Shown one piece after another: positions 25,053-33,981 of a DNA stretch of 35,100 bases; the stretch's first letter is position 1, and each line of letters opens with the position of its first letter. The translations under genes were made by a program, and so were the position numbers. The notes beneath the pieces are model-generated. The model did not search any database, was not told where the DNA came from, and worked only from the letters and a program-made list of their open reading frames with translations. Origin of the DNA: an uncultured Collinsella sp. (lineage in GTDB: Bacteria > Actinomycetota > Coriobacteriia > Coriobacteriales > Coriobacteriaceae); contig CAJKFS010000025.1 in assembly GCA_905199225.1 (NCBI GenBank), forward strand, positions 1-35,100, given 5' to 3'.

Positions 25053-25940
25053 GTGGTTGATGGGGAGAATCGTTCTGAGCTGCTTTCCACAGATTGGAAC
25101 CAGGAGTGGATGCAGATGCAGGCCGCTCGGCATCGGGCTGATGATTCTTTTGAATGGGATAAGCGGGCTCGGCATTTTCGGCCCTTGGAGACTGCCCCTT
25201 ATGCTCGGGATTTTATAAAGCTGTTGGCACTTGAGCCCGGCGAGTCGGTGCTCGATATGGGGTGTGGAGCTGGGTCGATTGCTATTCCGCTTGCTCAGGC
25301 TGGGCATTCCGTGATTGCTGCCGACTTCTCTCCTGCCATGTTGGGCACGCTTGATGCCGGCATTGAGTATTACGGGCTCGAAGATCTTATTACGCCGCTT
25401 GAGCTTGCTTGGGATGATGATTGGGATTTGGTTGGACCGGTCGCGAAAGCGGTGGATGTTGCCTTTGCCAGTCGGTCGGTTACGACGACCGATCTAAAAG
25501 GTGCGCTTGCCAAGCTCGACCGTACAGCTCGTCGGCGTTGTGCTGTCACGATGGTCGCTAACTCCAGCCCGCGCTATGACCTGCACTTGATGAATGCCAT
25601 CGGTGCCTCGGTTACCTGCAGTAATGGCTTTGTGTATGCCTTTAATATCCTCATTCAGATGGGTGCCCTGCCGCAGGTCACGTACTTTGAATCGCCGCGT
25701 CGCGATACCTTCGATAGCCTTGAGGCAGGCGTTGCGGATTTTTCCCGTATGCTCGAGCATGGCAACGAGGATAAGATCGACCGCCTGCGCGACTATATCG
25801 CTCAGCACATGATCGAAAACCCCCATGCCGGCGAGCCGGGCTCCAAGGGCGTGCCGCAGGGACGCTACATGCTCGACCACGTCCGCAAGGTCCGTTGGGC
25901 GTTTATTGCATGGGAGCCGGTCTCTGCGCCCAGCTCGTAG
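25053..25940 (+). CDS. Class I SAM-dependent methyltransferase
   Basis: A 295-residue protein with a Rossmann methyltransferase core. Motif I is ESVLDMGCGAGSIAIPLA, the post-I acidic strand is HSVIAADFSPAML, and a later strand is AVDVAFASRSV. The C-terminal third has no recognised domain. The chosen start is GTG at 25053, with GGAGG seven bases upstream. The longer frame from 24993 would add a hydrophobic stretch translated from the hairpin and its T-run, so it was rejected. The first half uses many T-ending codons, unlike the C/G-ending codons of the neighbours, hinting at transfer or low expression. The substrate is unknown. Confidence 0.82.
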   Translation: MVDGENRSELLSTDWNQEWMQMQAARHRADDSFEWDKRARHFRPLETAPYARDFIKLLALEPGESVLDMGCGAGSIAIPLAQAGHSVIAADFSPAMLGTLDAGIEYYGLEDLITPLELAWDDDWDLVGPVAKAVDVAFASRSVTTTDLKGALAKLDRTARRRCAVTMVANSSPRYDLHLMNAIGASVTCSNGFVYAFNILIQMGALPQVTYFESPRRDTFDSLEAGVADFSRMLEHGNEDKIDRLRDYIAQHMIENPHAGEPGSKGVPQGRYMLDHVRKVRWAFIAWEPVSAPSS

Positions 25941-26098
25941 CCTGTTCGCAGCCCGCACTGCCCACTCACTCGGCATCCGCATTCTTTTTGAACTGGGCAA
26001 ACGCGCTCCACACCGCACCGTTCCTGCGCTATCGTGGGACAGCTCACGTAAATTAAGGCCCCGTCGCGGGGCGCCCCATACATAGAAAGCGAGAACCC

Positions 26099-26398
26099 AT
26101 GGCACTGACAGGAGCACAGGTCAAGCAGCTTCGCAGCATGGCCCATCACCTCAACCCCGCCATCATCATCGGTAAGTCCGATGTCAACGAGGGCACCGTC
26201 GAGCAGACGGTCGCCTACCTGGAGAAGCATGAGCTCGTTAAGTGCTCCGTGCTCGATGGCTCCAGTCTTTCCGCCCGCGAGGCCGCCGAAGAACTCGCTG
26301 AGCGCTGCCACGCCGAGGTCGTCCAGGTCATCGGCCGCAAGTTCTCGCTGTATCGCGAGTCCTCGCGCAAGGACATCGAGAAGATCAAGCTCGTCTAA
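26099..26398 (+). CDS. yhbY: Ribosome assembly RNA-binding protein YhbY (CRM domain)
   Basis: A 99-residue single CRM-domain protein that binds pre-50S ribosomal particles. Typical features are LTGAQVKQLRSMAHHLNPAI, the GxxG-type loop IIGKSDVNEG, ELVKCSVLDG, an amphipathic helix AREAAEELAERCHAEVVQ and the ending IGRKFSLYRES. Length and order match the family exactly. The Shine-Dalgarno match is weak (AGCGAG). A terminator follows at 26436-26469. Confidence 0.93.
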   Translation: MALTGAQVKQLRSMAHHLNPAIIIGKSDVNEGTVEQTVAYLEKHELVKCSVLDGSSLSAREAAEELAERCHAEVVQVIGRKFSLYRESSRKDIEKIKLV

Positions 26399-26435
26399 GA
26401 GTCAATGATCCGGCGAGCGAACACATAGCAAGCTT

Positions 26436-26469
26436 ACGGGTGCCCAAGTACTTCGGACGCCCGTTTTTT
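26436..26469 (+). terminator. Terminator of yhbY
   Basis: ACGGGTG and CGCCCGT arms (26436-26442 and 26458-26464, with one T-G pair) form a stem followed by a T-run ending at 26469. It overlaps the last bases of the convergent regulator gene, so both genes share this junction. Confidence 0.8.
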
Positions 26470-29467
26470 ATCGCTCGACCAGCACGCGATTGAGCCGCCC
26501 CTCCACCAAGCGCTCGTATAGACGCCGCGTCTCGGGCTCGGGCACGCCATTGACCTGCTCCCTCAGATGATGCATATGCCCGCTGTACAGCTCGACGATA
26601 TCGCGCCGCCGCCCCGCCGCACTGTAGACGCGCATGGCGCAGCGCACCATATCCTCACGCGCCGTCTCTTGCCGCAGCCCCGACTCCGCCAGCCAAATCG
26701 CCGACTGCAGATCGTTTTCTTCTAGAGCAGCATTTGCTCCCTTAATCATGCAATCGATGTACTTTGACTGCATAATGCGTCGCATACGCAAAAAGTAGGT
26801 GGGATTACAGCCATTGGGAACATACAGCGGTCCAGCATAAAGCTGCTCAATCTTAAGGCACAGTTCAACTAAATGGGGCCCGCGTGCACCCGTGCGATTT
26901 CCCAAAACCTCGCGGCTTATCTGGTCAAACAGCCGTACATCGGTCTTGACGTAGTCGCCGTTGAGTCCGATGCATTCATTTTGGATGAGCACACACGACT
27001 TGCCATCCGGCGTCGGTCCCAAAGCCGACCGCAAGCGCGATATCGTCGAGTACAGGTTGTTGCGAGCGCTATTGAACTCGGCATGGGGCCACAGCTCCAT
27101 GGCCAGCGTCTCACGATCGACGAGCGCATCCATGCCCAGCGCAAGCCGCTCGGCAAGTGTCGCCGCCTTCTTGCGGCGCCACATTTTGTCCGTGATGGGA
27201 AACCCGTCACGCTCGGCGCGAAACGCCCCAAACATGCGAATCTCGATATGGTCGATGGTATCAACGGCTTCAACCTCACCGGCCTGGAACAGGCGCTCGC
27301 CTTCCCCTTCCAAATCGTCGCGCAGCGAGTACCGCGACAGCTCGCGCACGGGAAGCTTCTTGCGAATCCTGGTCGCCGGCTCGCCCAGACAATGCATGGC
27401 AAGGCGCGCAAAGAGCCGATACGATGGCTCTAGAATCCCCGCGCGATTCATGGACATCCAGGCCGCAAGATCGCTGTCTCGGCCCGCACAAGCCAAATGC
27501 AGCGCCACCATCCAGGCCTCCGCTCCACCAACCTGCGTCTGGCTTATATCGAGTAGCTCCGCTTCCTCGCGCACCGAAACCATCGAAGTGTTACGCAGAT
27601 ACGCCGCGCGCTCCAACAGCAATGCGTTATCGCGCATGTACGCAATCGACTCCTCGGCAAGTTTGAGCACTTGGACCGCACGGAACTTTGCATTAACCGG
27701 CCGTCCCTCTGCCAGCGACTGCCAGCCTTCTAGCAACAGGCCAAACAGCTGAATCTGGTTGTCGCGCATGCGCACGGCAAAACGATCGAGCTCGTTGAAT
27801 GCCGCGTCGTCGGTTACCGGCAAGCCGGAAAGGAGCCGCCGTGCCGCCAGCACCATGCGCACCCAGATAGCCGGCGCCTTAAGTCCACGTACATCGAGCG
27901 CGTCCCGTATCAGCGCCATCTCGTCGTCGCGCTCGTCGATCCCCGCAAACGACCCATCGAAGAGCTCCACTAGCATGCTATCGGCCCGTATAAAAGTCCC
28001 CGCGATATCGAGCTCGCAGTCATATGCTTTGCGCGTTTTGAGCTGCTGCAGAGCACCACCGTCGTCTCCCCGCTCAGCCAACCAGTGCTTGGCCCCGATA
28101 TGTGCAAAGAGCATGTCGAGTGCCGTGTGTTCCGTCTCGATTTCCGGCACAGCAAGGTTCATGGGAAGCCCAAGCCCGTTGTCCCCATAGCAAACTGCCG
28201 TAAGGACCTGGGCGACCTTCCACGAAACGGGATCTATTTCACAGGCTGCCCGATCGCCCGCATGCTCAATGAGCGATGCCATGCAGCGGGCGAGCTTTGT
28301 GTTGGACACGCTGACCGCCGCCAAATATACGCCGAGTGCCTCGGCAGGCGTTGGCTCTGGAGCGTGATCTTCGGCATCGATCGTACTCAACGCCGCCCGG
28401 CAGACATCGGCACCGTGCCCCGTCAGAGCAAGATCGACCCCATACTGCCCGGCAAGTTCAAGGACCACGCTACGGTCCAGAAAGGCGTCGGCCAGGTCCA
28501 TCGCCGCATCACATCGGCCTGCCTTGAGCAAAATTCGAGCCGCCCGCGGAACTAGCTCGGGACGGATCTCGGCCACCAACTTACGCAAACGCAAGCGTCC
28601 GTTATCCTCCGTGCCCATACACGTAAAACTCCGCTCGGCGGGATCCAAGCCAAAGATCGGGTAGTCGCGTACAAAGTAGGACTGGTCGACCATCGACAGC
28701 CTCACCCCGCAAGCCTCGAGTTCTGCGATATTGCCCTCGCCCATCAAAATCATGAGACATGCCACGCAAAACAGCGCATTATTGTCGAGCGAAGCCAGAT
28801 CGACAAGTGCCGCGCCATATACGTTGACAATCTTGTTTTCGAGCAGACCGGCTACGTCGCCTTGGCCATACAGACCCGTCTGCAATGCCGAGACGAGCTC
28901 GGGCACACCCTGCGTGAGCTGATAAAAGTCGAGCGATGTGCTGATCGAAAACGCCGATGCCCACGCCGAATACTCATAGGCATGCACCTTGAGCATCTGC
29001 GCATTGATCTTAACCGAATCGCCCAGCCCATGAATCAGCTGACGATTTGAAGGACGGCAGGAGATAAAGACCCCTACCCCCATGGCGCGCAGGCCGCGAA
29101 TCCTGTCGATGAGGTCTTCGGTATCGCGCTGATCGAGGTTTGGCACATTATCAATCGCGATAAGGGAGTGCGGTTTGTCTTTGAGTTCTTCGGTAACCAC
29201 CTCGAGCTGCATAAACACCTCGCGCCCAATGGCGCGATCGGCCTCGATAATCCGCACGGGGCCTCGCGTCGGGTCGCATTTAACCTCATGGGTGTACTGC
29301 AGCAGCACCGAGGTCTTCCCAAACCCGTCGGGCGCATAAAGAACCACGATGCCGGCCTTTCGGCCCTTGGCGATAAGCTCATTCATCAAGCGTTCGCGTC
29401 GCACCATATAGCCTCCGCCCAGCGGCATCAGCTCGAGGTCGTCTATACCGCTCAAATCGTTTACCAT
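26468..29467 (-). CDS. Large STAND-like ATPase with C-terminal SARP (BTAD) regulator domain
   Basis: A 999-residue probable transcription activator. The N-terminal NTPase has Walker A APDGFGKTS (45-53) and a Walker B-like SLIAIDNV. The middle, about 300-700, is helical and of low similarity to anything recognised. Near residue 730 a winged-helix SARP DNA-binding domain starts (IRMFGAFRAERDGFPITDK, then NNLYSTISRLRSALG), followed by a BTAD helical domain up to the end (LVELCLKIEQLYAGPLYVP, AESGLRQETAREDMVRC). The order NTPase then SARP is reversed relative to Streptomyces AfsR, where the SARP domain is N-terminal. GAGGAG precedes the ATG. No obvious target gene lies next to it. Confidence 0.82.
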   Translation of the reverse strand: MVNDLSGIDDLELMPLGGGYMVRRERLMNELIAKGRKAGIVVLYAPDGFGKTSVLLQYTHEVKCDPTRGPVRIIEADRAIGREVFMQLEVVTEELKDKPHSLIAIDNVPNLDQRDTEDLIDRIRGLRAMGVGVFISCRPSNRQLIHGLGDSVKINAQMLKVHAYEYSAWASAFSISTSLDFYQLTQGVPELVSALQTGLYGQGDVAGLLENKIVNVYGAALVDLASLDNNALFCVACLMILMGEGNIAELEACGVRLSMVDQSYFVRDYPIFGLDPAERSFTCMGTEDNGRLRLRKLVAEIRPELVPRAARILLKAGRCDAAMDLADAFLDRSVVLELAGQYGVDLALTGHGADVCRAALSTIDAEDHAPEPTPAEALGVYLAAVSVSNTKLARCMASLIEHAGDRAACEIDPVSWKVAQVLTAVCYGDNGLGLPMNLAVPEIETEHTALDMLFAHIGAKHWLAERGDDGGALQQLKTRKAYDCELDIAGTFIRADSMLVELFDGSFAGIDERDDEMALIRDALDVRGLKAPAIWVRMVLAARRLLSGLPVTDDAAFNELDRFAVRMRDNQIQLFGLLLEGWQSLAEGRPVNAKFRAVQVLKLAEESIAYMRDNALLLERAAYLRNTSMVSVREEAELLDISQTQVGGAEAWMVALHLACAGRDSDLAAWMSMNRAGILEPSYRLFARLAMHCLGEPATRIRKKLPVRELSRYSLRDDLEGEGERLFQAGEVEAVDTIDHIEIRMFGAFRAERDGFPITDKMWRRKKAATLAERLALGMDALVDRETLAMELWPHAEFNSARNNLYSTISRLRSALGPTPDGKSCVLIQNECIGLNGDYVKTDVRLFDQISREVLGNRTGARGPHLVELCLKIEQLYAGPLYVPNGCNPTYFLRMRRIMQSKYIDCMIKGANAALEENDLQSAIWLAESGLRQETAREDMVRCAMRVYSAAGRRRDIVELYSGHMHHLREQVNGVPEPETRRLYERLVEGRLNRVLVER

Positions 29468-29855
29468 GCCCGCTCCTCAACTCGACCGTATGGACACTGT
29501 AACCGCAAGACCATACAAGCCGCGCTATGAATAGAGCGGTTTTGTGTTTTAGGTTGTCTTTCGGTACGCAAGCGGCAAGTTTTTGTACAGCGAGGGCCGA
29601 TTGTTATTAATCCCCCGACTAATCGGTCTTTAAGCAGGTAAATGAGCTTGTCAGCTTGTCCCATCTAAGCGGCAGTGTAACGCAGATGAACAAGGTTCAG
29701 CTATGTCATTCAACTCGCCTAGCACCCGCTACCGTCTACGACCTTTTAGTGGCATTTTTGCATAGAATCTGGTATGAAATGAATCAAACTGTTGGACATC
29801 CGGCATTCGTCAAGCTTGCGGCAAGATTTTGGTCAAGCGGGCGGAAAGGGATAGC
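29468..29855. other. Gene-free region upstream of the SARP regulator gene
   Basis: About 390 bases without a supported gene; the 119-codon plus-strand frame has no ribosome-binding site or family similarity. GGCCGATT (29595-29602) pairs with AATCGGTC (29621-29628), an 8-bp hairpin with one G-T pair. Probable site of the regulator's promoter, though no clear -35/-10 pair was found on the minus strand. Confidence 0.4.
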
Positions 29856-29883
29856 AAAAAGGCCCCCGCAAAGCGGAGGCCTT
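29856..29883 (-). terminator. Terminator of nagB
   Basis: AAGGCC-C-CCGC and GCGG-A-GGCCTT (arms within 29859-29883) form a stem around a 3-nt loop. On the minus strand it is followed by TTTTT. It begins 33 bases past the nagB stop codon. Confidence 0.85.
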
Positions 29884-29915
29884 AGGCAAGGCTATGTCGA
29901 GGTGCAGGATTCGCG

Positions 29916-30644
29916 CTACTCGCAGAGCGAAAGGGCGGCCTCGTCGGCAACGACAACGCAGTTGGTGTGCAGCTGCAGGATCGAAGCCGGGCACGCGGGC
30001 GTAACCGGACCGTAGCACATGTCATGCACGGCCTGAGCCTTGGCCTCGCCGTTGGCGACGACCAGGATCATGCGGGCATACATGATGGTCTGGGTACCCA
30101 TGGTGTAGGCCTGACGGGGAACGTCGTCGATGCTGTCGAACAGGCGGCTGTTGGCCTGAATGGTGCTCTCGGTGAGGTCGACGCAGTGCGTGCCCTTGGA
30201 GAAGTGGTCATCGGGCTCGTTGAAGCCGATGTGGCCGTTGTTGCCAATGCCGAGCAGCTGCAGATCCGGGTAACCGGCGGCGGCGACGATCTTGTCGTAC
30301 TCAGAGCAGGCAGCGGCGGCGTCGGGGTTGGAACCGTCGGGCACATGCGTGTTGTTCAGGTCGATGTTGATGTGATCGAAGAAGTTCTCACGCATAAAGT
30401 AGTGATAGCTCTGGGGATCGTCGTGCGAAAGGCCGCGATACTCGTCCAGGTTGTAGGTGCTGACCTCGGCAAAGTCGACGTCGCTCTTCTCGTACCAAGC
30501 AGCGAGCTGCTTGTAGGCACCGATCGGGGTGGAGCCGGTGGCAAGGCCCAGCACACAGTCGGGCTTGAGGATAACCTGCGCCGAGATGATATTGGCGGCC
30601 TTGCGGCTCATATCCTCGTAGTCTTTAGCTTTAATGATCTTCAT
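29916..30644 (-). CDS. nagB: Glucosamine-6-phosphate deaminase
   Basis: Converts glucosamine-6-phosphate to fructose-6-phosphate and ammonia, the last step of amino-sugar catabolism. The 242 residues fit the shorter Gram-positive type (E. coli has 266). Motifs are LGLATGSTPIGAYKQL (phosphate binding), YNLDEYRGL (catalytic Asp), and LGIGNNGHIGFNEPDD (Asp/His of the active site). The E. coli C-terminal extension with allosteric residues is missing, so allosteric control by GlcNAc-6-P is unlikely. The ATG at 30644 has AAAGGA upstream. It follows the EIIA gene on the same strand, separated by a 272-bp structured leader. Confidence 0.94.
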   Translation of the reverse strand: MKIIKAKDYEDMSRKAANIISAQVILKPDCVLGLATGSTPIGAYKQLAAWYEKSDVDFAEVSTYNLDEYRGLSHDDPQSYHYFMRENFFDHINIDLNNTHVPDGSNPDAAAACSEYDKIVAAAGYPDLQLLGIGNNGHIGFNEPDDHFSKGTHCVDLTESTIQANSRLFDSIDDVPRQAYTMGTQTIMYARMILVVANGEAKAQAVHDMCYGPVTPACPASILQLHTNCVVVADEAALSLCE

Positions 30645-30888
30645 TACGCGTCCTTTCTCGTACAAGAGAGGCAAGGCTCCCTTTACAAGCACTTGCCCGC
30701 GGCCCGCGTCGGCCGCAACCAACGTGTGCGGCCACCAGGGCGAGGTCGCGTAATGTATGTGTCTCGTGTCTAGCCGCGTCGAGGCCCCTGCCCGTCCACG
30801 GTGACCCGAAGCCTTTTAGCTTCGGACAAATCCCATCTTGCCACGGAGGGCGTCCTCTTTCAAGGGCGCCCTCCGTAAACGTGTTTGA
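30645..30888 (-). ncRNA. Candidate structured leader RNA upstream of nagB
   Basis: On the minus strand three strong hairpins are visible. The first pairs ACGGAGGGCG with CGCCCTCCGT (complement of 30867-30876 and 30843-30852). The second pairs CCGAAGC with GCTTCGG (30806-30825). The third pairs GGCCGCA with TGCGGCC (30711-30733). A segment CAGGG-G-C near 30785 can pair with GCCCTG near 30740, closing the third stem. None is followed by a T-run, so they are not simple terminators. A TACAAT -10-like sequence lies just upstream. It does not match a leader or riboswitch I can name with confidence. Confidence 0.45.
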
Positions 30889-30894
30889 ATTGTA
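30889..30894 (-). promoter_or_regulatory. -10-like element for the nagB leader
   Basis: TACAAT on the minus strand, matching five of six consensus bases, about 22 bases downstream of the EIIA stop codon. The matching -35 is poor. It would give a 5' leader of about 240 bases for nagB. Confidence 0.4.
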
Positions 30895-30916
30895 GGCTAA
30901 TGGCCACGTGCACTTG

Positions 30917-31414
30917 CTATCGCTCGCGAGCAACGATGAGCTGGTCCATCTCTTCGACATGCACGCCAACGGAGCCCTTGATGCTCGAGAACTCAACGGA
31001 GTTGCACACCAAGATGGGAACCGTCACATCGTAGCCCTCGGCAGCAATTGCCTCGCGATCGAACTCAATGAGTACATCGCCCTTATGGACGATGTCACCC
31101 ACTTGCGCATGTACGGTAAAGTGCTTGCCCTCGAGCTGAACAGTGTCCAAGCCAACGTGGATGAGCACGTCCAAGCCATCGACCGTGTTGAGCGCAACGG
31201 CGTGTCCCGTGGGAAAAATGGCCTCGACCTTGGCGTCTGCCGGTGCAATCACGCGCGTGCCGGTAGGCTGAATCGCCACGCCCTGGCCCAAAAGGCCGGT
31301 GGCAAATGTCTGGTCGTTTACCTCGGAAAGCGGAATGACGTCGCCCGAGATGGGAGCATCCAGCGTAAGGACTCGACCACGCATACCAAAAGACCTCAGG
31401 ACTTTAGTGAACAT
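30917..31414 (-). CDS. crr: PTS glucose-type EIIA protein
   Basis: A 165-residue stand-alone EIIA of the glucose family, which passes phosphate from HPr to a sugar-specific EIIB. The active site His86 lies in LDVLIHVGLDTVQLEGKHF and its partner His71 in FPTGHAVAL, matching His90 and His75 of E. coli EIIA-Glc. SGDVIPLSEVNDQTFA and APADAKVEAIF are also typical. No EIIB or EIIC is fused or adjacent, so it must serve permeases encoded elsewhere. The ATG at 31414 has AGGGGGAG upstream. It lies 71 bases downstream of glmM on the same strand. The symbol denotes the family; a global regulatory role as in E. coli is not implied. Confidence 0.88.
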   Translation of the reverse strand: MFTKVLRSFGMRGRVLTLDAPISGDVIPLSEVNDQTFATGLLGQGVAIQPTGTRVIAPADAKVEAIFPTGHAVALNTVDGLDVLIHVGLDTVQLEGKHFTVHAQVGDIVHKGDVLIEFDREAIAAEGYDVTVPILVCNSVEFSSIKGSVGVHVEEMDQLIVARER

Positions 31415-31485
31415 GCTCCCCCTCGGACATACCAATCAATCAAAATAACTTTATCAGTTTACCACTTGGCACCCGTTTTTGACCA

Positions 31486-32823
31486 TTAGGGAAGTTCGCG
31501 CTTGACAACCTCGACGATGTCGTCGACAACACGCTGGGTCAGCTCGTGCGTTTCGGCCTCGGCCATGACGCGAACCAGCGGTTCGGTGCCGCTCGGGCGC
31601 ACCAGAATGCGGCCGCGACCGTCAAGCTCCTTCTCGGCAGCAGCGACGGCATCCCAGATGGGCTGGCAGTCGTCCAGGCCGGCCTTGTTGTCGGAGTGCA
31701 CGTTGACAAGCACCTGCGGGTACTTCTTCATGATGCCAGCGAGGTCGGTAAGCGTGCGACCAGTGCGCTTGAGCACGGCCAGCAGCTGCAGGGCCGTCAC
31801 CAGGCCGTCACCGGTGGTATTGTGCTCCAGGAAGATGATGTGGCCGGACTGCTCGCCGCCGATAACGGCGCCGTCTGCGAGCATGCGCTCCAGAACGTAA
31901 CGGTCGCCCACGGCGGTCTGAACCATCTCGAAGCCCTGCTCCTTCATAGCGATGGAGAAGCCCAGGTTGCACATGACGGTCGAGACGATCTCGGAGTTGG
32001 CGAGCTTGCCACGAGCGGCGAGGTCGGAACCGCAGATGGCCAGGATGTAATCGCCGTCGATCTCGTTGCCCTCGCTGTCGACGAAGAGCACGCGGTCGGC
32101 ATCGCCATCGTGGGCCAGGCCAATGTCGGCATGGGTGCGCAGGACGAGCTCGCGCAGGGGCTCAAGATGGGTGGAGCCGCACTCGACGTTGATGTCGGTG
32201 CCGCAGTAGTCGGTGTTGATGGCATGGACCGTGGCGCCCAGGCGCTGCAGCGCGGCGGGCGTGGTCTGGCAAGAGGCGCCATGACCGCAGTCGACGGCAA
32301 CAACCAGGCCGTCAAGCCTCAGACCGTCGAGCGTATCGATAGCGTGGTCGACATATGCCTTGCGAGCATCCTTCATCTTGATGATGTGGCCCACACCAGC
32401 GCCAGTCGGCAGCGTGTCGGCAGCCATGGCCTCCTCGGACATGACCCAGGCGCTAATCTCCTCCTCGACGGCGTCGGGAAGCTTCATGCCCTTGCGGCTA
32501 AAGAACTTGATGCCGTTGAACTCCGGCGGATTATGCGAAGCGGAGATGACGATGCTACCATCGAGCTCGTTCTGAACGGTGAGCAGCGCCACGGCAGGCG
32601 TGGGGATGACGCCGCAGCAGTGCGGACGGCCGCCCTCGGCCATAATGCCGGCGGTCAGAGCGCTCTCGAGCATGGTGCCCGAAAGGCGCGTGTCGCGGCC
32701 GATGCAGATGTCCGGACCAAGGAACTTGGTCGCCGCGCGGCCCAGGCGAAACGCGAGGTCGCACGAAAGATCGGCGTTGGCGACGCCACGGACGCCGTCG
32801 GTACCGAAGATGTTCTGGGGCAT
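31486..32823 (-). CDS. glmM: Phosphoglucosamine mutase
   Basis: Interconverts glucosamine-6-phosphate and glucosamine-1-phosphate on the path to UDP-GlcNAc and peptidoglycan. The 445 residues are the usual length. Motifs in order are FGTDGVRGVAN (7-17), the phosphoserine loop ISASHNPPEFNG (Ser96), the metal-binding DGDADRVLFVD, the substrate loop GGEQSGHIIF and the phosphate-binding RPSGTEPLVRVM. AAGGAG precedes the ATG. With nagB and the EIIA downstream it forms an amino-sugar-linked cluster; the terminator of rpsI upstream implies its own promoter. Confidence 0.96.
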   Translation of the reverse strand: MPQNIFGTDGVRGVANADLSCDLAFRLGRAATKFLGPDICIGRDTRLSGTMLESALTAGIMAEGGRPHCCGVIPTPAVALLTVQNELDGSIVISASHNPPEFNGIKFFSRKGMKLPDAVEEEISAWVMSEEAMAADTLPTGAGVGHIIKMKDARKAYVDHAIDTLDGLRLDGLVVAVDCGHGASCQTTPAALQRLGATVHAINTDYCGTDINVECGSTHLEPLRELVLRTHADIGLAHDGDADRVLFVDSEGNEIDGDYILAICGSDLAARGKLANSEIVSTVMCNLGFSIAMKEQGFEMVQTAVGDRYVLERMLADGAVIGGEQSGHIIFLEHNTTGDGLVTALQLLAVLKRTGRTLTDLAGIMKKYPQVLVNVHSDNKAGLDDCQPIWDAVAAAEKELDGRGRILVRPSGTEPLVRVMAEAETHELTQRVVDDIVEVVKRELP

Positions 32824-32870
32824 AGGATTGCTCCTTCCCTAGCAGGCGATATGCAACCGCCCACCCTAGT

Positions 32871-32914
32871 CGAAAAAGAAAAGCGGGACCCGCCGAGGAA
32901 TCGGCAGGCCCCGC
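32871..32914 (-). terminator. Terminator of rplM-rpsI
   Basis: GCGGG-A-CC-C-GCCGA (32883-32896) pairs with TCGGC-A-GG-C-CCCGC (32901-32914). On the minus strand the stem is followed by TTTTCTTTTT. It lies 32 bases beyond the rpsI stop codon. Confidence 0.88.
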
Positions 32915-32946
32915 TTGTACATTGTATCTCGAAAGGAGATAAAACC

Positions 32947-33342
<396 letters not shown>

Positions 33343-33344
33343 CT

Positions 33345-33788
33345 TTAAGCCTCCAGCTCAATCTTCGTGGGGTTCTGGGCAGCATGCGGATGCTCGGCAC
33401 CAGCGTAGACCTTAAGCTTGGTCATCTGGGCACGGCCGAGGGTGGTCTTGGGCAGCATGCCGCGAACGGCGCGCTCGATGACCTTCTCCGGGTGCTTCTC
33501 CATAGCCTGGCGGAAGCTCTCAGCCTTGAGGCCGCCGTTGTAGCCGCTGTGGCGATAATAGGTCTTCGTGTCGGCCTTGTTACCGGTAAGCTGGACCTTA
33601 TCGGCGTTGATGACGACAACGAAGTCGCCGCAGTCGCTGTTGGGCGTGAACTGGGGCTTGTTCTTACCGCGCAGGATCATTGCGATCTGGGTGGCAAGAC
33701 GGCCCAGGACAGCACCATCGGCATCGACGAGAACCCAGTTGCGCTGGACCTCGCCCTGCTTGGCGTAGTGAGTCGATTTCGAAATCAC
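33345..33788 (-). CDS. rplM: 50S ribosomal protein L13
   Basis: A 147-residue L13, one of the early-assembly proteins of the large subunit. Motifs are NWVLVDADGAVLGRLATQIA, GDFVVVINADKVQLTGNK, YYRHSGYNGGL and VRGMLPKTTLGR. The start is GTG at 33788, with GGAGGAG five bases upstream; no ATG alternative fits the family start. The order rplM-rpsI is conserved across bacteria. It is driven by the promoter at 33855-33882 and has a hairpin in its leader. Confidence 0.97.
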   Translation of the reverse strand: MISKSTHYAKQGEVQRNWVLVDADGAVLGRLATQIAMILRGKNKPQFTPNSDCGDFVVVINADKVQLTGNKADTKTYYRHSGYNGGLKAESFRQAMEKHPEKVIERAVRGMLPKTTLGRAQMTKLKVYAGAEHPHAAQNPTKIELEA

Positions 33789-33817
33789 TTAGACTCCTCC
33801 ATGTACAGTACGTGTTG

Positions 33818-33843
33818 TTACAGAGATTCACGGGGCTCTGCAA
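33818..33843 (-). promoter_or_regulatory. Hairpin in the rplM 5' leader
   Basis: TTGCAGAG and CTCTGTAA on the minus strand form 8 pairs (one G-T) around a 10-nt loop. It lies between the predicted transcription start (about 33848) and the L13 ribosome-binding site. This position suits an autoregulatory ribosomal-protein leader, but I cannot match it to a named L13 leader class. Confidence 0.45.
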
Positions 33844-33854
33844 GTAACCCGTCC

Positions 33855-33882
33855 ATATTACCCCGCTCGCCGTACGAGTCAA
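33855..33882 (-). promoter_or_regulatory. Promoter of rplM-rpsI
   Basis: On the minus strand, TTGACT (complement of 33877-33882), a 16-base spacer and TAATAT (complement of 33855-33860). It is a good match to the housekeeping sigma consensus and is the best promoter seen in the window. Start of transcription would be about 60 bases before the GTG. Confidence 0.7.
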
Positions 33883-33981
33883 CAGGTTTTTTGGCTCCGA
33901 CCAGAGTTTCTGCACATGTCATCCACGAGCCGTGATTTTCCAGCTCTTTAGCTGTTGTCATTTTTTGAGGGTTCGCCGTCG

